Shown here: in pieces, positions 45,566 through 58,560 of the stretch | Layout: each line of letters opens with the position of its first letter | Numbering within the stretch: position 1 is the stretch's first letter | Assembly (NCBI GenBank): GCA_023055355.1 | Contig: JALJCS010000009.1 | Span: 45,724,501-45,788,500 of the forward strand | Length of the DNA stretch: 64,000 bases | Source: Agelaius tricolor | Taxonomy: Eukaryota > Chordata > Aves > Passeriformes > Icteridae | Direction of reading: 5' to 3' | Program-made: the position numbers and the translations under genes | Notes under the pieces: model-generated | Seen by the model: the letters and a program-made list of their open reading frames with translations, nothing else | Told to the model about the DNA's origin: nothing | Databases searched by the model: none

Positions 45566-48500
45566 CTAGCATTAGGCAGTTTAATAAAAAAGGTCAAATA
45601 TGTGATTGTGCGAAGGTGCATGGTGCTACTGACAGGCCTTTCAATTCTTCCTGGGCAACTTCCTCACTTTTTGTGGGAGATAGCTTCTGATCTGAGTTAG
45701 ATATTTGTAAATGCTTTGACAATGTCCCTGGACTTCAGACCATAATGATTTACATTTGAGCAAGAGTCAAACTTAGTTTAGTGCAGTATTGTTTTGCTAG
45801 TGGATTTGCATTTATGAAGAATAATTTTAAAAAATCATGAGATAAAACTACATCTATGGTTATATCTCAGTTGGGTCTTTAATGAGTAGGCATGAATTTG
45901 TTATGTGATGTGGGAGGAGTTTACTGATCCAACCACAAAGGATATTTAACATCAGTTGTGGCTCTGGATAGTTGAGCCATTTCTTCTGTGTGTTGTTACC
46001 TTGTTAAATAATGTTGCATTCTCGTCTCTGTTTCAAACTCTGCACTGAGTTTTGCCGTTTACAAAGCTGTCAGTTTATCACATGCAAGGTCTTTTTTGCC
46101 TGGAGAAAACAAATATTTTTAAGTGATGCTTTTACAGAGGTACCAAATTTATCAGATAAGGTGTGGACAGACAATTTTGTAAGTGAAAGAATTTGGAGTT
46201 AGAGTGTGAATCTGGTTTGCTTCTGGGATTTTGGTATTGCTTTGGGACTGAGAATACCATGGCTCTTTTTCTGGAAGTGTTGTCATTATAAATCTGCAGA
46301 GGTTAAATCCATCATTGTTTTTTTTAATGCCAATTCCAAATAACCCCTCTTTAGGCACAGTAATTTCAATCAGATATTCCAAACTCTAAGAGGAGTGGTG
46401 GTGTGTAAATTGCTGGTATTTTTTAAATCATGTTGCTTTAAAAGTTACTTTTTTTTTGTAATGAGCTGCTACAAACAACACGTTTGTGCAATTGAATTTC
46501 CTGTAGTTCACTAAAAAGCTGTGTTCTCTGTGTTGGTGCATGTTTAATGCTACTAAGAGGTTTTTATATGGGCTTGAATAGAAAGGCTGTGTCATGGGGA
46601 TCTAGAAAATCTTCAGTAAACTCCAGGAATGAGGTGAAATGCCATGAGCCCTCTTTACAGTCAGGTATTTACCCTGAGCATCTCGGCAAATCTCGCAAAC
46701 TGCATGTTAGAAGAATCTGAGAAAAGTAGATCAGTATTTTGCTTTGAAAGCACAACAGAATCAGATCAGTTTTTCAGATGCCCAGTGACAGTTTGCAGCA
46801 AGAGTTGGCTGCTATGACAGTGCTCCTCTGATCCTGCACTTGTTAAACAGGGAGGAAAAGCCACAAATCAAACTGAGTTTCATTTGCCTCATCAAATGAG
46901 TACATTCCTCTTGTCTTTGATTTTGTTAATTTTTTGAGAGATCTCCCGAGGAGGTACCTGAATTTGAAGCATGTGGGGAGCTGTGTACTTCTGAGAGCTT
47001 AAAATGCTTGCATCTTGCATTAGAAAATCCTGACAGCTGATGTATGACCAAACTGATGTGCATCCACCTCCTGTGAATCACAGGGCTTCACGGAGAGCTG
47101 TTCAAAGCACACTGAAAAGACACCTGCTGGTCACAGCTCAGATTGAATCAATTGACCAAGTCATTGTTGCAGTGTTCCTGCTGTGTGCACATTCCCTACA
47201 CTGTCCCAGCCAAAGCTGGGATTGTCTCTGCTCAGCAGGTGTTTTGCCAGCTGAGCTGAATGGTAAATATCCCCTCTAGCAGGTCATAGATATCCTAGTA
47301 AGTGTCAATAATAGATAATGTATGGGTATGGTTAATTAATCATCTGATGCTGATAATACAATAGACTTCAACTGAGTTACTGAGAATGCGGTTTTGTGAA
47401 AAGACTCCTTTTTCCAGCTTTCTTCTCTTGCCTCCTAAGTGTGGGATTGCAGAAGGTCACCCTCAGCAGTAAATACTGGGGCAAAAGGAGGTGTGTACAA
47501 ATTGTACTTTCTCTGTGTCTTCTGTTTCCAGGACCAGTCCTCTTGGACCCCCTTCTCTTCTGGAGCCCTAAAGCACAGGATTCCTCTAGGCAGGCCTTTG
47601 AAGAGGTCAAAGCTACCTCTCCAGGGCTAGAGACAGACACCCTGTTAGGGGTACCTTGTTATACCATGGAAGGTTTGGCAGGTGGTCAAGGACTGGTACT
47701 TGATGGGTGGAGGGCTGAGGAAATGAAAGGCTTTGCAAATCACTGAATTCCAGGTAGAGACCAGTGCACCACATTCACATGTTTGTAAGGAAGGCAAGTT
47801 CGAGGTGATGATGATATTTTAAGAAAGTCAGTGCTTCACAACAAAACTGGCAAGAAGCTTGTACTCCACTAGGAAAACACAAAATCAGTCTCATATAAAT
47901 TAGTTCAGGACTTTTTTTTGTGACTTGCTGCATTTAACTTTTGAGTAGATGGGATGCTTGGAAGCAGAACTGTTCAGGTATAAGGTAGAAACTGGATGAT
48001 AAGACCTTGAGCTGGATTTCTTCATCTTGGTGACTATGATAATTGAAGTAAGAGAAGCAGGTGAGGGGATGGTTGGCTTTTCTGGCTGGATGGTTTTTAA
48101 TCACCTCTTTTGCTAAACTTGCCGGGGAGGCAGGAATGTGCACAAAACATTCTTGAGTTCTGTCTGTCAAATTGCTAGTTGAGTCCTCCTAACATTTTGT
48201 TCTCCCTAAAAATGCAAATAGGGATGCAAGCCATAGAGATAACACAGTGACCAAAATGTCAGGTTAGTTGTGTACTGTTTTAAATGTTCTGTGGAAAGCA
48301 ACAATGCATACAGTTCCCCACTGGTTGACATGAATTTTGGAATTAAGTGTTGCGATAACTGAAAGAGCTGTCAGTTAATTTCTGTGAAAGCTTGTAAACT
48401 GTCCCTGGGTGTCCATGTGGATGTGATCTCCCCTTTATCCCCCCAGAATTAAGCCTGTGACACCTGACTGTAGCAGATGATTATTGATGCTGCAGCAGAT

Positions 48501-51149
48501 CTTCTTGTTCCTCAGTTGGTAAAGGGGAGCATGAACGTTACCTGGGGCTGCGATGTGCCAGAAGAATTGGAGACCAAGATCCAGAAAGATGAACTCGTGG
48601 ATTGTGTGCATGCCATGTCTTTAGACAGCTATTATTTATGGGGAATGAAGATTAGTTCAACCTCCTGGCCCAGGTGTAGATGTTCTCCTACACCCTTGCT
48701 CAGAGGAGTGAATTTACAGATGGGTGGATGTTGTAGGGCTCATGGTTGAGAGCTTTGTTTTCAGTGTGTGTAGTGTGTGTTATCAGAATTTGTTTCTTTA
48801 GCTGTCAAGTGACTTCCTCATTTTGTAACTGAGCTAGCTCTTGTCAGAACTGTCACACGGCTCTATTTTATGTCTGGTACAAAGATAGATTGGCAAAAAT
48901 TGAGCCATGCAATTATTTTGTGCCTTTTTAACTTTCCCTTTTTCATCTTCCAGTGATCTAAGCTCTGTAACTGTTGGCTGTTAAGTACCATATTACTCTG
49001 TACTGGGTGGTACAGGATATCAGGTGTATTTTTATGTAGTTATTTTGATATTTGAAACTTGAAATGCTTCTTCAAGTTCATTCTTTCCTGTGAGCCACAG
49101 ACTGCACCATACAAAGTTAATTTCCTGTAATTTCAAGTTCAAGTGAAGGCTGTGGGAACTTCTTCCTGCCATCTCCAAGAGTTTGTCTTTTTGTTTCTTT
49201 TTTTTCAGATTGAATTTGTAATTGCAGCTAAATGCAGACATGTGACCAAAGTTAATTTATCCTGATCTGTGAACCTTACCTCAGAAGTAATTTGAATGTC
49301 TCTTAGCCTTTTAAATTATATGGCAAAGAGATGATGCCAGCATTGCACCAGAGAAACCTTCCTGGTGACACAAGAGGAACAGTGTCTATTCTTCCAGCTG
49401 TGATGGCATTAATGACACTTCCTGATGGCATGAACAATAATATTAACTTAGTTTAGGTGTGTAAGTTCTTTTGGATTTGATACTCTATTTATAGCTTTGG
49501 CATAAGGTTGAACACACTTATCACACCTCATTGGTTGCACATTTCACCCTCAGAGATTAAGAGTCTCTTTTTTATTGATTCCCAAGCTGAGCAATTTTGT
49601 TTTTGGTTTCTGTACCTTGACCTCTAACCCTGGGATCCATTAGGACCCCATGCCAGCAAGGTGTAGACACATCAACTACAGAGGGAAAGAAGAAAAAAGA
49701 CACTGTCTACAGCAAGGGATGCATTAATAGATTGAATTCAAACATAGAAAAGGCAATTTTTTTCCTGCTGGGAAGCAGAATCCACAGGAGAATCATCTCA
49801 GGCTGAAGAACATGATCTGAAAATCAATAGAGGCCCTATTGTGCTGGTGATGTGTCTGGGAAGTGTCATTTTATATCTTAGTTGAAATCTAAAGGAAGTT
49901 AAAGCTACTTTGCTTATAATAACTGGATAAATTCTCTTTCATTAGTGGACTATTTTACTATTCAAAATAGAAGTGAAAAATGGTGGAGAGGCTGGTTTGG
50001 ATATGATGAGATGGATTGAAGACACTGGCTGTTTAGGGTGTTTGGTTGTTTTATTAGGCTGATGCTGTTTCCAGAAGGATTTCTAGCTCTGTTTTTAAAT
50101 CAAATACAAAAGAGTAATTAAAAATAGAAGGCTTTTTTTTTCCTGTTGTTTTGACTGGAAGAAAACTCTGCACTTGACATTTTTACTGTATTAATGCTCC
50201 AGACAAACTGTAAACACCATTTGCTTTAGTGCAGTGGATGAAGGAATTATGGCTCTTGGTTAAGTTTATCTCTATTATTAATGCTGTAGGCTGGATAAAC
50301 TCAAATGATGGCAGTGATAACTGCATGCAGCCCTTGATATAGTTGTGGCCTTTCAAAATTAGCATGGAATGTGGTAATATTATTATAGAACATTCAATTA
50401 AGTTATTGATTAAAACCCCCATATAGCTGGCAAAAGAAGAATACAATTTAGGGAAGAAAAAGGAAGAGTTATTGTGTGTACTGCAACTCAGTTTTTCAGT
50501 TTCTTTCTGGGAGGAATTCTGCTTTTTTTTGTGACACTCTATTACTAAATGGGTTTTGTGATCTTTTTGTTTTTCTTGGGCTCTTTCTTTAATCAGCTAT
50601 CTTACATATTTGTCAATGAAACCACAGTTCTCCTAATTGATTTGGGGTTTTGGACAATTTCCTCATAAAATTTAGCATCTACATCTCTCCAATGTATGCT
50701 TATCACTAGCTGTGGGATAATCTGTCCCAGGACTGGCATGTGTTATTTATTTTCTTACTATTATTATTATCTTTAATAATCTGAAAGACAATCCTACTAA
50801 AAAAAAAGCACATAGCACAAGTGCAAGGCTTGGTTGCTACAGAAGGTTTTGCTTTACTGGAATTTGACCTCATGTTGTTGATTGGGGTGACATATAAAGA
50901 CAATTAGGACCACCTTTGTTTCTGTGTTTTTTTAGAGGGCTATGGGGTCAGAAGGCTTGATAATAAAACCAAGGCTTGAGTAATAGTGATTGGTGTAGTA
51001 TAAACACACAAAAGTTCAAAATAAAAACCTCCCCCCAATGGCTTTGAATGTAGTTTTCAGTCTTTAGGAGGGTATCATCAGTGCACCATGGATGGGTTTT
51101 GCCATCTACCTCTGGTCCTGAAAGAGCTGTGGTTCCATGGCTACCCTGG
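45566..51149. other. Long unique non-coding stretch
   Basis: No interspersed repeat, RNA gene or protein recognised over 5.5 kb. Open frames at 47396-47746 (116 codons) and 48477-48749 (90 codons) lack recognisable domains. The second follows a CCCCCCAG acceptor-like site at 48447 but has no good donor. Minor A and T runs only. Confidence 0.5.
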
Positions 51150-51184
51150 CAGTGTGAAACCACTGTAACCTTTAGGTTACACTG
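51150..51184. repeat. Nested inverted repeats
   Basis: TGTAACCT (51164-51171) and AGGTTACA (51174-51181) form a perfect 8-bp stem with a 2-nt loop. Outside it, CAGTGT (51150-51155) pairs with ACACTG (51179-51184), and CAGTG also pairs with CACTG at 51161-51165. The alternative pairings suggest a palindromic binding site or a chance cluster. Confidence 0.6.
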
Positions 51185-52259
51185 TGCTCACCCTGCTCTG
51201 TAACTCCTGCTGTTTTTCTCTCTGTAAATATCAAACTGAGGAGCTTGTTAGGTCTGTGGGAAAGATAAGGCATTTCCTTGCATGTTCCTTTCTTTTCATT
51301 ATGGCTGCAGGCCTGTATATTTGTATTTTTCACCTGTGTCCACACATGCGCAAATTTTCTGGTTTCTTGCGGAATAGGTCAGAGGTTACCTCTGTGATAC
51401 AGAACACTTCTCCGACTTTTCTCTCATCTCTTTCACACAAACTCATTTCAACAATAGAGTTCATTGAACATCTGCTATTACATTTCTGTTCTTGAATTTA
51501 AATGAATGTCTTAAATCTCATTAATTTGACTGATACATTTTATTAAAATTGGACTCTAAATTCAGCACTATCTGTGCTATGTCAGCTTCCTTATTTCCTC
51601 CTTAACCTTACTTACTGGAGGAAAGGAGCTGCAATAGTGCTTTGGACACTGCTTTAAAGAATACTTTTTGTTATAGTTGATTGTGCTTGATTGACCCCAG
51701 TCATCAGCTAAGCCATCATCACTGAGTTGCTCACTCACTTCCCCCTCAGCAGTATGTGAAAGACAATAAGGCAAAGCTTGTGAAGTTCAGGCTAAGGATA
51801 GTTGATAAGTCAGGGAAAGAGAAAGAGAAACAAGAAAAGCCCAGAAGTGATGCAAAGGCCATCAGCAGCCTGATGTCCAGCCAGTCTCTGAGAAATCACC
51901 ACCTCTCAAAACTGCCTTCTGCTTAGGAGTTTTATGGCATTGTAGGTCATGGAATGTTCCTTTGGCCAGTTGAGGTCAGCAGTCTTGGCTGTGTCTCATC
52001 CCAACTTCTTTCGCACCCTGGCCTTCTTGCTGGGAGAGAGAGGAGTTAAAGAAATCCTTTCATACTGTGCAAATACTTCTCAGCAGCAGCTAAAACATTG
52101 GTGTGTGTTCTCAGCACTATCTCAATCAGAAATTCAAAACACAGCACCACATGCACTGCTATGAAGAAAATTACCCCATCTCAGGTAGACCCAGTGAATT
52201 GCTATGATTGGAATATTACATTTGGACTTTCTGAACTTCTTGTTTCTTTTTTCCACCAG
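51185..52259. other. Unique non-coding sequence
   Basis: Nothing recognised. Open frames 51184-51495 and 51949-52164 have no identifiable domain. Confidence 0.55.
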
Positions 52260-52318
52260 CACACCATCTCCCCATGATAGTGGTGTTCATAGGCTTTACT
52301 TGTGGAAGCCAAGTTAAT
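52260..52318 (+). other. Candidate exon (59 nt)
   Basis: A very strong acceptor (TTGTTTCTTTTTTCCACCAG, ending 52259) and a GTAAGT donor (GT at 52319; the preceding AAT is weak) flank 59 nt. One frame is open and reads HHLPMIVVFIGFTCGSQVN, hydrophobic. The other two contain stops. The peptide is unrecognised. The acceptor is among the best in the window; the donor's exon side is poor. Confidence 0.2.
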
Positions 52319-55300
52319 GTAAGTTTATTTTAGGAAGGGAATGTGTCTCCTTCTCACTCCCTTCCCTCATCATCTGGGCCTTTGAAGGAAAGAATATCCT
52401 AGCCCAGGCTACTGAACTAAAGTTCAGGTGTGTTTGCAAGGTTGTAGGGTGGGTAAATGAAATCAAGTACAGGCTTTTTTTTTTCTTTTAACCTTATGAA
52501 AATTGAAGGATGGTATCTGCCTGTGGAGCTTCACAATGCAGATTTTAATGTAGATTAGGTCTACAAATTCCGGACTCAAAAATGTAGCTCATTACACTTC
52601 AGCTGGATAAATAGCTATACTAATCCCTCTTCTAATGTGAGCTGAAGTACTTTATATTGTCTCCCAGTCATTTTAAAAGTGGTTTGAGTGTCCTTGTCAG
52701 GAAAAAAAGGCTCACTGTAAAGAAAACCTGAGCAGAAAAGATGTCAAACACAGTACCAGGCAATTTTGTAGTGCCTCACGTGTACTTCTGGTGGCTTGAT
52801 GTCTGAGAGGGTTACAATACACAGCATTGCTGAAGTTATTTATGAGAAGTTAGATTCTTTTCTTGAAGTCAAAGATCATCTCTTGGCTGTAGTGCCTAAT
52901 AAGGAATTGAGCATGGTTTTAAAGGGCAGATTTTAGAATGTCTTTTTATTTTCCAAATTCATTATACTTGTACTCCAGATGTAAGAGTGGTTCTAGTGGT
53001 ATTTGCTCCCTTGAAATTTGGGCAGAACTCTCTGTAAGATAAAATTCTTTTAAGTGTGCCTCTGTGCTATTTGCACTTTTATGATAGGAACTATTTGGAG
53101 ATATTTATATTGTTCAATAAAATAAAAAGGACCCCTCATACCCTTGAGCAGGAAGTATTAGTCCAGCAGATTCTCCTGGTACTGAAACAGTTCAAAATGC
53201 TTGCTAAAGTACTAAAAATCATTCGTGACAGAAGGCTGTCCTTGTGGTCTACACAAACAAGGGATTTTACTTTAGCTCTGAAAGCGCAACATGTTCATAG
53301 TGGTTCTTTCAGATGTGGTATGTTATATAGCCCTAAGTGAGCTTGAAAAGCAAAGTAGTATGAAAACAGCTATCTTCCTCATGTCCTGGTGTGCCCAACA
53401 GCTGTACAGCTTTCACTCCTCATTATAAAATTTTAGTGGAGGTCAGGGTATGTCAAAGGACCAGTGGGACAGGCAGCCTTTCCTATTTTACCTCTAGGAT
53501 TCAAAGCCAGCCAAATCATTAGCAGTTGGAAGTTGTTACCACCCAGTGGCTGAGTGCTCTGTGTAAAATTAATTTGGTGGTCTCAGCCCAGTTCTGAGTA
53601 AACACATTTCCACCCTACAAATATGATGAAACCTGGTGCTAATTGGCACCCTTGCTAGCAGCCTCATCAGAGATGCCAAAACAAATGAAATGTTTCTTTG
53701 CTTCTGCTGGTGGTCCCTCCAGGTCAGCAGTGGAAAAGGGTTGATGGGGCAGGATGGAGAGGACGGCACAGCTGTTTCCCTCCCTGTTTTGTGTGCTAGG
53801 TCTGCAAAGCTGTCAGGCTGGTGCACTTCTCATGCCAATCTACATGGACTTATTAGGATTTTTCCACCACTGTTGGGGCACTTTCAGCAGTCTCTTGGCA
53901 GTCAACTCCAGAATCTTTTTTACCATCTGTGTGGTTGATGCAGTGATAGCAGAATAGCTAAGTGGTTCAAATGTGGGTTTCTATGGAATATTTAGGAGCT
54001 CAGAGGTGCAGCCAGTGTAGGCAGAGTATGCTGCTGACAGGTAGCTATTAATCACTTTTAGCCATTCTTTTCACTGCCAGCTGCTTTGTAAATGAGGATT
54101 GGCACATGGTAGATGAGTACCTCCTCATTGTCTGAAATGACAAGAGTTTGTACCTTGTTGTTTTTGTGGTAGCAACCCTGTAAATGTCAGCAACCCCCAG
54201 TGGAGATCATAGATTTCAAATTGAGACAGTCTTTTAATGTACAGTAGTACCAAGAAATCTACAGGCTTGGGGAAAATAATTATAGAGGGTATAAAAGAGT
54301 TATAAAGGAAAATTCTTTCATGTTACTCATTTTTGTGAGTAACTGCATGGTGAGTAATTGGTCTTTCTTTATTGGCAATGATGATTGAAGGAAACAGTAG
54401 CTTTCAAGATAAAAAGAAAATTAATAAATTCAGGTCCCTTTTTGTTTCTGATGTTCTAAGAGCTCTCATATTCGTCATAACAGGTCTTTCCTCTTCCTGC
54501 TGCTCCTCTGACCTGCCCAATGTCCAGTGAGGTACAGCCCATATAAATGTGGTAATTAATAAAGATGGAAAGCAATGCAGTGGGATAGGACTTATTATGA
54601 TGAAGAAAGTAATTTAATAACTTAACTGACTTTCTGTAATGCAGCAGACAGCAATGAAAAGCCAGCACTATGTTAGTGTTGCCAAAAGAATGGTACTTTG
54701 GTTGCTACAGTTCTAATCCTTTATAATTAGAAAGATAGAGGTCAAATGCAAAGCGCACTGAGCATTCTCAGCTGTCTCAGTGAAGAGTGTGATTTTGTTT
54801 ATTATTGGCATGATATCAATTAATACCAATTAAATGTTAAGTATTTATCTCAGACAGCAAATGGTGCATGTTTCTATTCTTGTCAAAGCCTAGGGCTAGA
54901 TCCTCAGAGGAACAAAATATCTATTCATTAAAGATCAAGTAGTACAATAAGAAGAATTCTTCTGACCTTTTCTTGTATTCAAGAAAAAGTAATCTAGCAC
55001 TGCAATGCTAATTCACTTAGCTGTATGTATGACAAATATTAAAAGATTGTGTTTGCATTTTATGCTAAGAACATAAGGGCACAGCACTGGCACCATTCAT
55101 CTGCCTTTCTCAAAGGAGTTAGGGGTTTTTTTAGGCAAACATTAACAATTGACTTTCTGTTGTTTTAAATCCTCCAGGTCTACAGAATTCAGCAAACATA
55201 CCTACACCTGTGAGAACTGTGGCCCCTAAATGTCATTCTCTTTAAAATTAATAAACCAAAGTAACTGGAAAAAGTTTAGACTGCTGATGTGTGAAGTAAT

Positions 55301-55399
55301 AAGGGAAGCCTCTTCTCATGCAAAGCATCATTTGTCTTTAAGTATTGCACTGGTATCTCAGACTGAAGCCTCAGTTCTGTGCTCTGCTAAATCAAAGGC
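52319..55399. other. Unique non-coding sequence
   Basis: No repeats or genes recognised. Frames at 53056-53340 (94 codons) and 53569-53957 (overlapping on both strands) have no recognisable domain. About 54830-55120 is AT-rich and repeat-free. Confidence 0.5.
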
Positions 55400-55690
55400 A
55401 TGATGACTCCATAAAGGTTATTGTTTTTGGCAATAACTTTTTAATAGTTGAATTACTCTTTTTTTGCTCCTTGCAGCTCTCCTGTTGTAAAATATTTCCA
55501 TCCTGATTTAGCTCACCTCAAATCACTACTTGTTTCATCCTTAGAGTATTGCCTTCTGCCAAGGTAATGAATTGCAGCAGCTTTTCATATCAAAGGAATG
55601 AGCAAAATGCAAAAGAAACTCAGGATGATACAGTTCTATTTATAGCTGGCACTATTTTAACTTTCAGAGCTGGATGAATCTGGAAACCTT
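55400..55690. promoter_or_regulatory. Candidate conserved non-coding element (enhancer-like)
   Basis: It contains a consensus MEF2 site, CTATTTATAG, at 55636-55645 and a TCF/LEF-like ATCAAAGG at 55589-55596. An inverted repeat GTTATTG/CAATAAC lies at 55417-55437. The sequence is repeat-free and lacks slippage tracts, apart from a T7 run. The combination suggests an enhancer; this is motif-based inference only. Confidence 0.25.
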
Positions 55691-56024
55691 ATACTTCATT
55701 TAATGTGCCCCTGTCACCCCACATTACACAGCTCAGAAATCAATCAAATCTTATTTTTCTGGTTGAGAGTTATTAAACAAGTACCCAGAATTTGCTGGTT
55801 TTATGTTGATTAGGGTTAAAAACAATACAGGGGGACTGTTATGATGGACAAAGGGAGTGGTGGTCATCTCCTGGTGACATGCATGGGACAGGCCATGTCA
55901 CTAACTCACTGGGCACATGGTTGGCTTGTGAATTCTGTGTGACAGCCACATGTTAGGTGTGCAGTGTGTGTGTTTGGTGTGGGGTTTGTCCATTTTGTTG
56001 TTTCTTTTTTTTTTTTCCTTGCAG
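55691..56024. other. Non-coding sequence leading to a strong acceptor
   Basis: The stretch 55935-56020 is TG-rich (GTGTGTGTG and similar). It ends in a long uninterrupted T run and CCTTGCAG. TG-rich intronic sequence can bind CELF/TARDBP-type splicing regulators, which would fit a regulated exon next to it. Confidence 0.35.
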
Positions 56025-56099
56025 AGCATAGGTTTTGTGCCTGGCTTTGTCCCTAGCATGAATTCACCTGTCTTAACCAGGCTTTTGCTTTTCACTCAG
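56025..56099 (+). other. Candidate cassette exon (75 nt, 25 codons)
   Basis: This has the best splice context in the window. The acceptor is a long T tract ending CCTTGCAG at 56024. The donor is a near-perfect CAG/GTGAGT with GT at 56100-56101. The interval is exactly 75 nt, so inclusion would preserve frame. Only one frame is open, reading SIGFVPGFVPSMNSPVLTRL then LLFTQ; the other two have stops. The peptide is hydrophobic and proline-containing, and I do not recognise it. The same frame is open upstream through the T tract, so openness alone is weak evidence. It may equally be an exon of a non-coding transcript. Confidence 0.3.
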
Positions 56100-58560
56100 G
56101 TGAGTCTTTGTGGTCTTACTGACTCAAACTCCATGTTGAGGGAAAAGTAGGTCAGAGAGACACAGAGGCTTTTAAGCCCTGGGCTACTGCTAAAGCCCTC
56201 AGTATTACTTGGTGCACCTGCAGTGCTTGGATCTTCTTCACTATAAAAGGAGCTTCTTTTGAGAGAATGAAAATGCAGCTCACATTGATCTTAAAAGAGA
56301 GGGGAACCTGACGTGGTAAAAACATGAGTGTTTTCAAGAATGCAGCAAGAGAAAGCATTGGCTTACAGTCTAGGCTTAGGGAACTTTGAAGAGAAAGGGC
56401 GAGTAGAAAAGTTGTACATAGTTAACATTGAAAGTGTTGGTAGTGGTGTTTTAGAAGGGTGAAAGCTTGAACAGCTGATAAAGTGGAACACCAGAGTTCC
56501 CACTATTTTTTCCCCCCTAAATCAGCAACTTCAGGCTACTGGAAATTTTCCTTTCTCCCCAAATATTTTTTTAACAGTGATAAATTAATGATCTTGAAAA
56601 TCAGTCAAATATTAGGGTGCAATCAGAGATAGAAAGTTTAATATAGAAGCAAAATGAAGAGTGTTAATCTCTGCACACTTACATTTCCTTCTTTGTGGGA
56701 GGCTGAGCAGATATATCTCCAGGCTTGGATTCCTGGTACAGAAAGCTGCTGAGAGGACAAGTTAATAAATAATACATTGCAATGTAAACCCCAAAACTTG
56801 AAACTGCAATTTTCTTATCTAAAATCCTGTAGTATATTTTATACAGCAGGACTTAGAAAAGCAAGCTGAGACATATGCTGTAGCCTTGCCCCAGTTTGCT
56901 GGAGCTGCTTCATGACACTGAAAAGAAGAAAAAGGAAAGCTTTACAAGATTGTGAGGATGGAAACTGTAGTTCTCATTGTAGGTTGGCATGGAGCAGTCC
57001 AGCTTTGCTGCACCCATTCAACAAGGATCTCAGAAGAGGTGTATTTTATAAATCAGTCCTTTCATTCTTTTGCCCTTGAGGGATGGAAAGAGTATTTGGG
57101 TTGTGATGGTATGGCAGTGCTGTGGTACAAGTCAGATGGAGGTGAAGTTTTGGGGAGTAAAGTAATGAATAGATTAATCCTTAAACTTACTTATTACCTT
57201 ATAGACTTACTTATTAGTACCTTATTAAGTGGCAGATGCTGCTCCTGGCTAACATCATAGCCTGCAGTTAACACTGACAGTGAGTTCAGAATATGTCAGG
57301 TTGTGGAGCAGTGCTGAAAATTCACAGAGAAAGGGACACTTGTTGGCCTACATTTTAGCAAACCCATTATTTTATCAGATAATCACTTGAATAGATTCTG
57401 TTGCATTTCTGTTATGTACAGAGCTGTGAAGAATGTTCACATTCAATTTGGATAATAGGCACAGCTTCTATTTGTTGAAAATTTTGGCTGTAATGGAGAG
57501 AACTGTATAATGAAGAGACAGGGATGTGGTTCATAGAATACTTTTATCTGATATCATGGTGCAGGTCTTCTGAACAAAAATGTATTTTTCAGTGATACTT
57601 TACAAAGCTTATTAAAAAAGGTGTGAAATACCTTAGAAAAAGTGAATTTGAACTTCACCTATATCACTGCACCTAGGCTCTTCTCTCCATGAAGTAATAG
57701 ATTTTTTGCCTGAAAAATGTTCCATGTTCTTTCAGTTTAGCACACTTGAGTATGATGTGTGAAGCACAGGTATGCTGCTGGAGGCTCTTGGAAACCTCCC
57801 ACCTCTTTTGGAATTTGTTCTTTCTGAGAGTACTATAAAACCATCTGTAGGGATGTCTGGGTGCCATAAAATATCTGAAAAGAAACATATGGCAAATTTC
57901 AGAACATAGGATACAGGTGGATTTACCCTGGTGTTTCTAGAAGCTCTTCACACAGGTGCCAGCAACAAGGGCAGACAAGAAAAACAGAAGAGCTGCTAAC
58001 AGCTGAGACTGTGTTACATAAGTTGGCTGAGGAATAAAGTACAGCCCCCTGCATGAACAGCTTGGTTGCCCTCATCCTGTTTCCACAGCAAATTTGTGGG
58101 TGGAATAGGGAGCTTTTGGAGAGTTTCTTCTCTCCTTTGCTTTTGTAGAGTCAGCCATGGTGACTGTGTGTATCTGAGTACTTCATTTAGAAGTCTTATG
58201 AAACAGTGCAGTGGTTTATTGTAGAGGGTTCTGTGACAGTGCTGCACTTATAAATTTTTAAACCAGGATGATGCTTGGTACAAGAGAGTGCTCTGTCGTC
58301 TTGAGCACCTTGATTTGGAGTGGAGCTGGGCTTATCACCAGTTCCATCTGGGAAAATATTTTTTCTTCTCACTGTCAGATCAAGCTGTGATTCTGTTTTT
58401 ATTGTTGGCTTTGTTTTGTTTATTTTCCACATTTCTCTTAACACTTGGAAATCTGGCAGAAGTGGCTGGTAAACTGCATAGAATCTGAGCAAGTACAGTA
58501 ATATTCCCTGCAAAACAGAGCCTACTGCCCCAAAATTGGCAGCAATCCTAGATGTGAGTA
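56100..58560. other. Unique non-coding sequence
   Basis: Nothing gene-like recognised. A loose direct repeat built on ACTTACTTATTA lies at about 57187-57230. Frames at 56952-57260 and 58196-58513 (about 100 codons) show no domain. Confidence 0.55.

Noticed and set aside
47396..47746. 116-codon plus-strand open frame
   Set aside because: No start context, splice support or domain; overlapped by an 87-codon frame on the other strand.
48477..48749. 90-codon open frame downstream of a CCCCCCAG acceptor-like site
   Set aside because: No donor of quality, and no recognisable protein.
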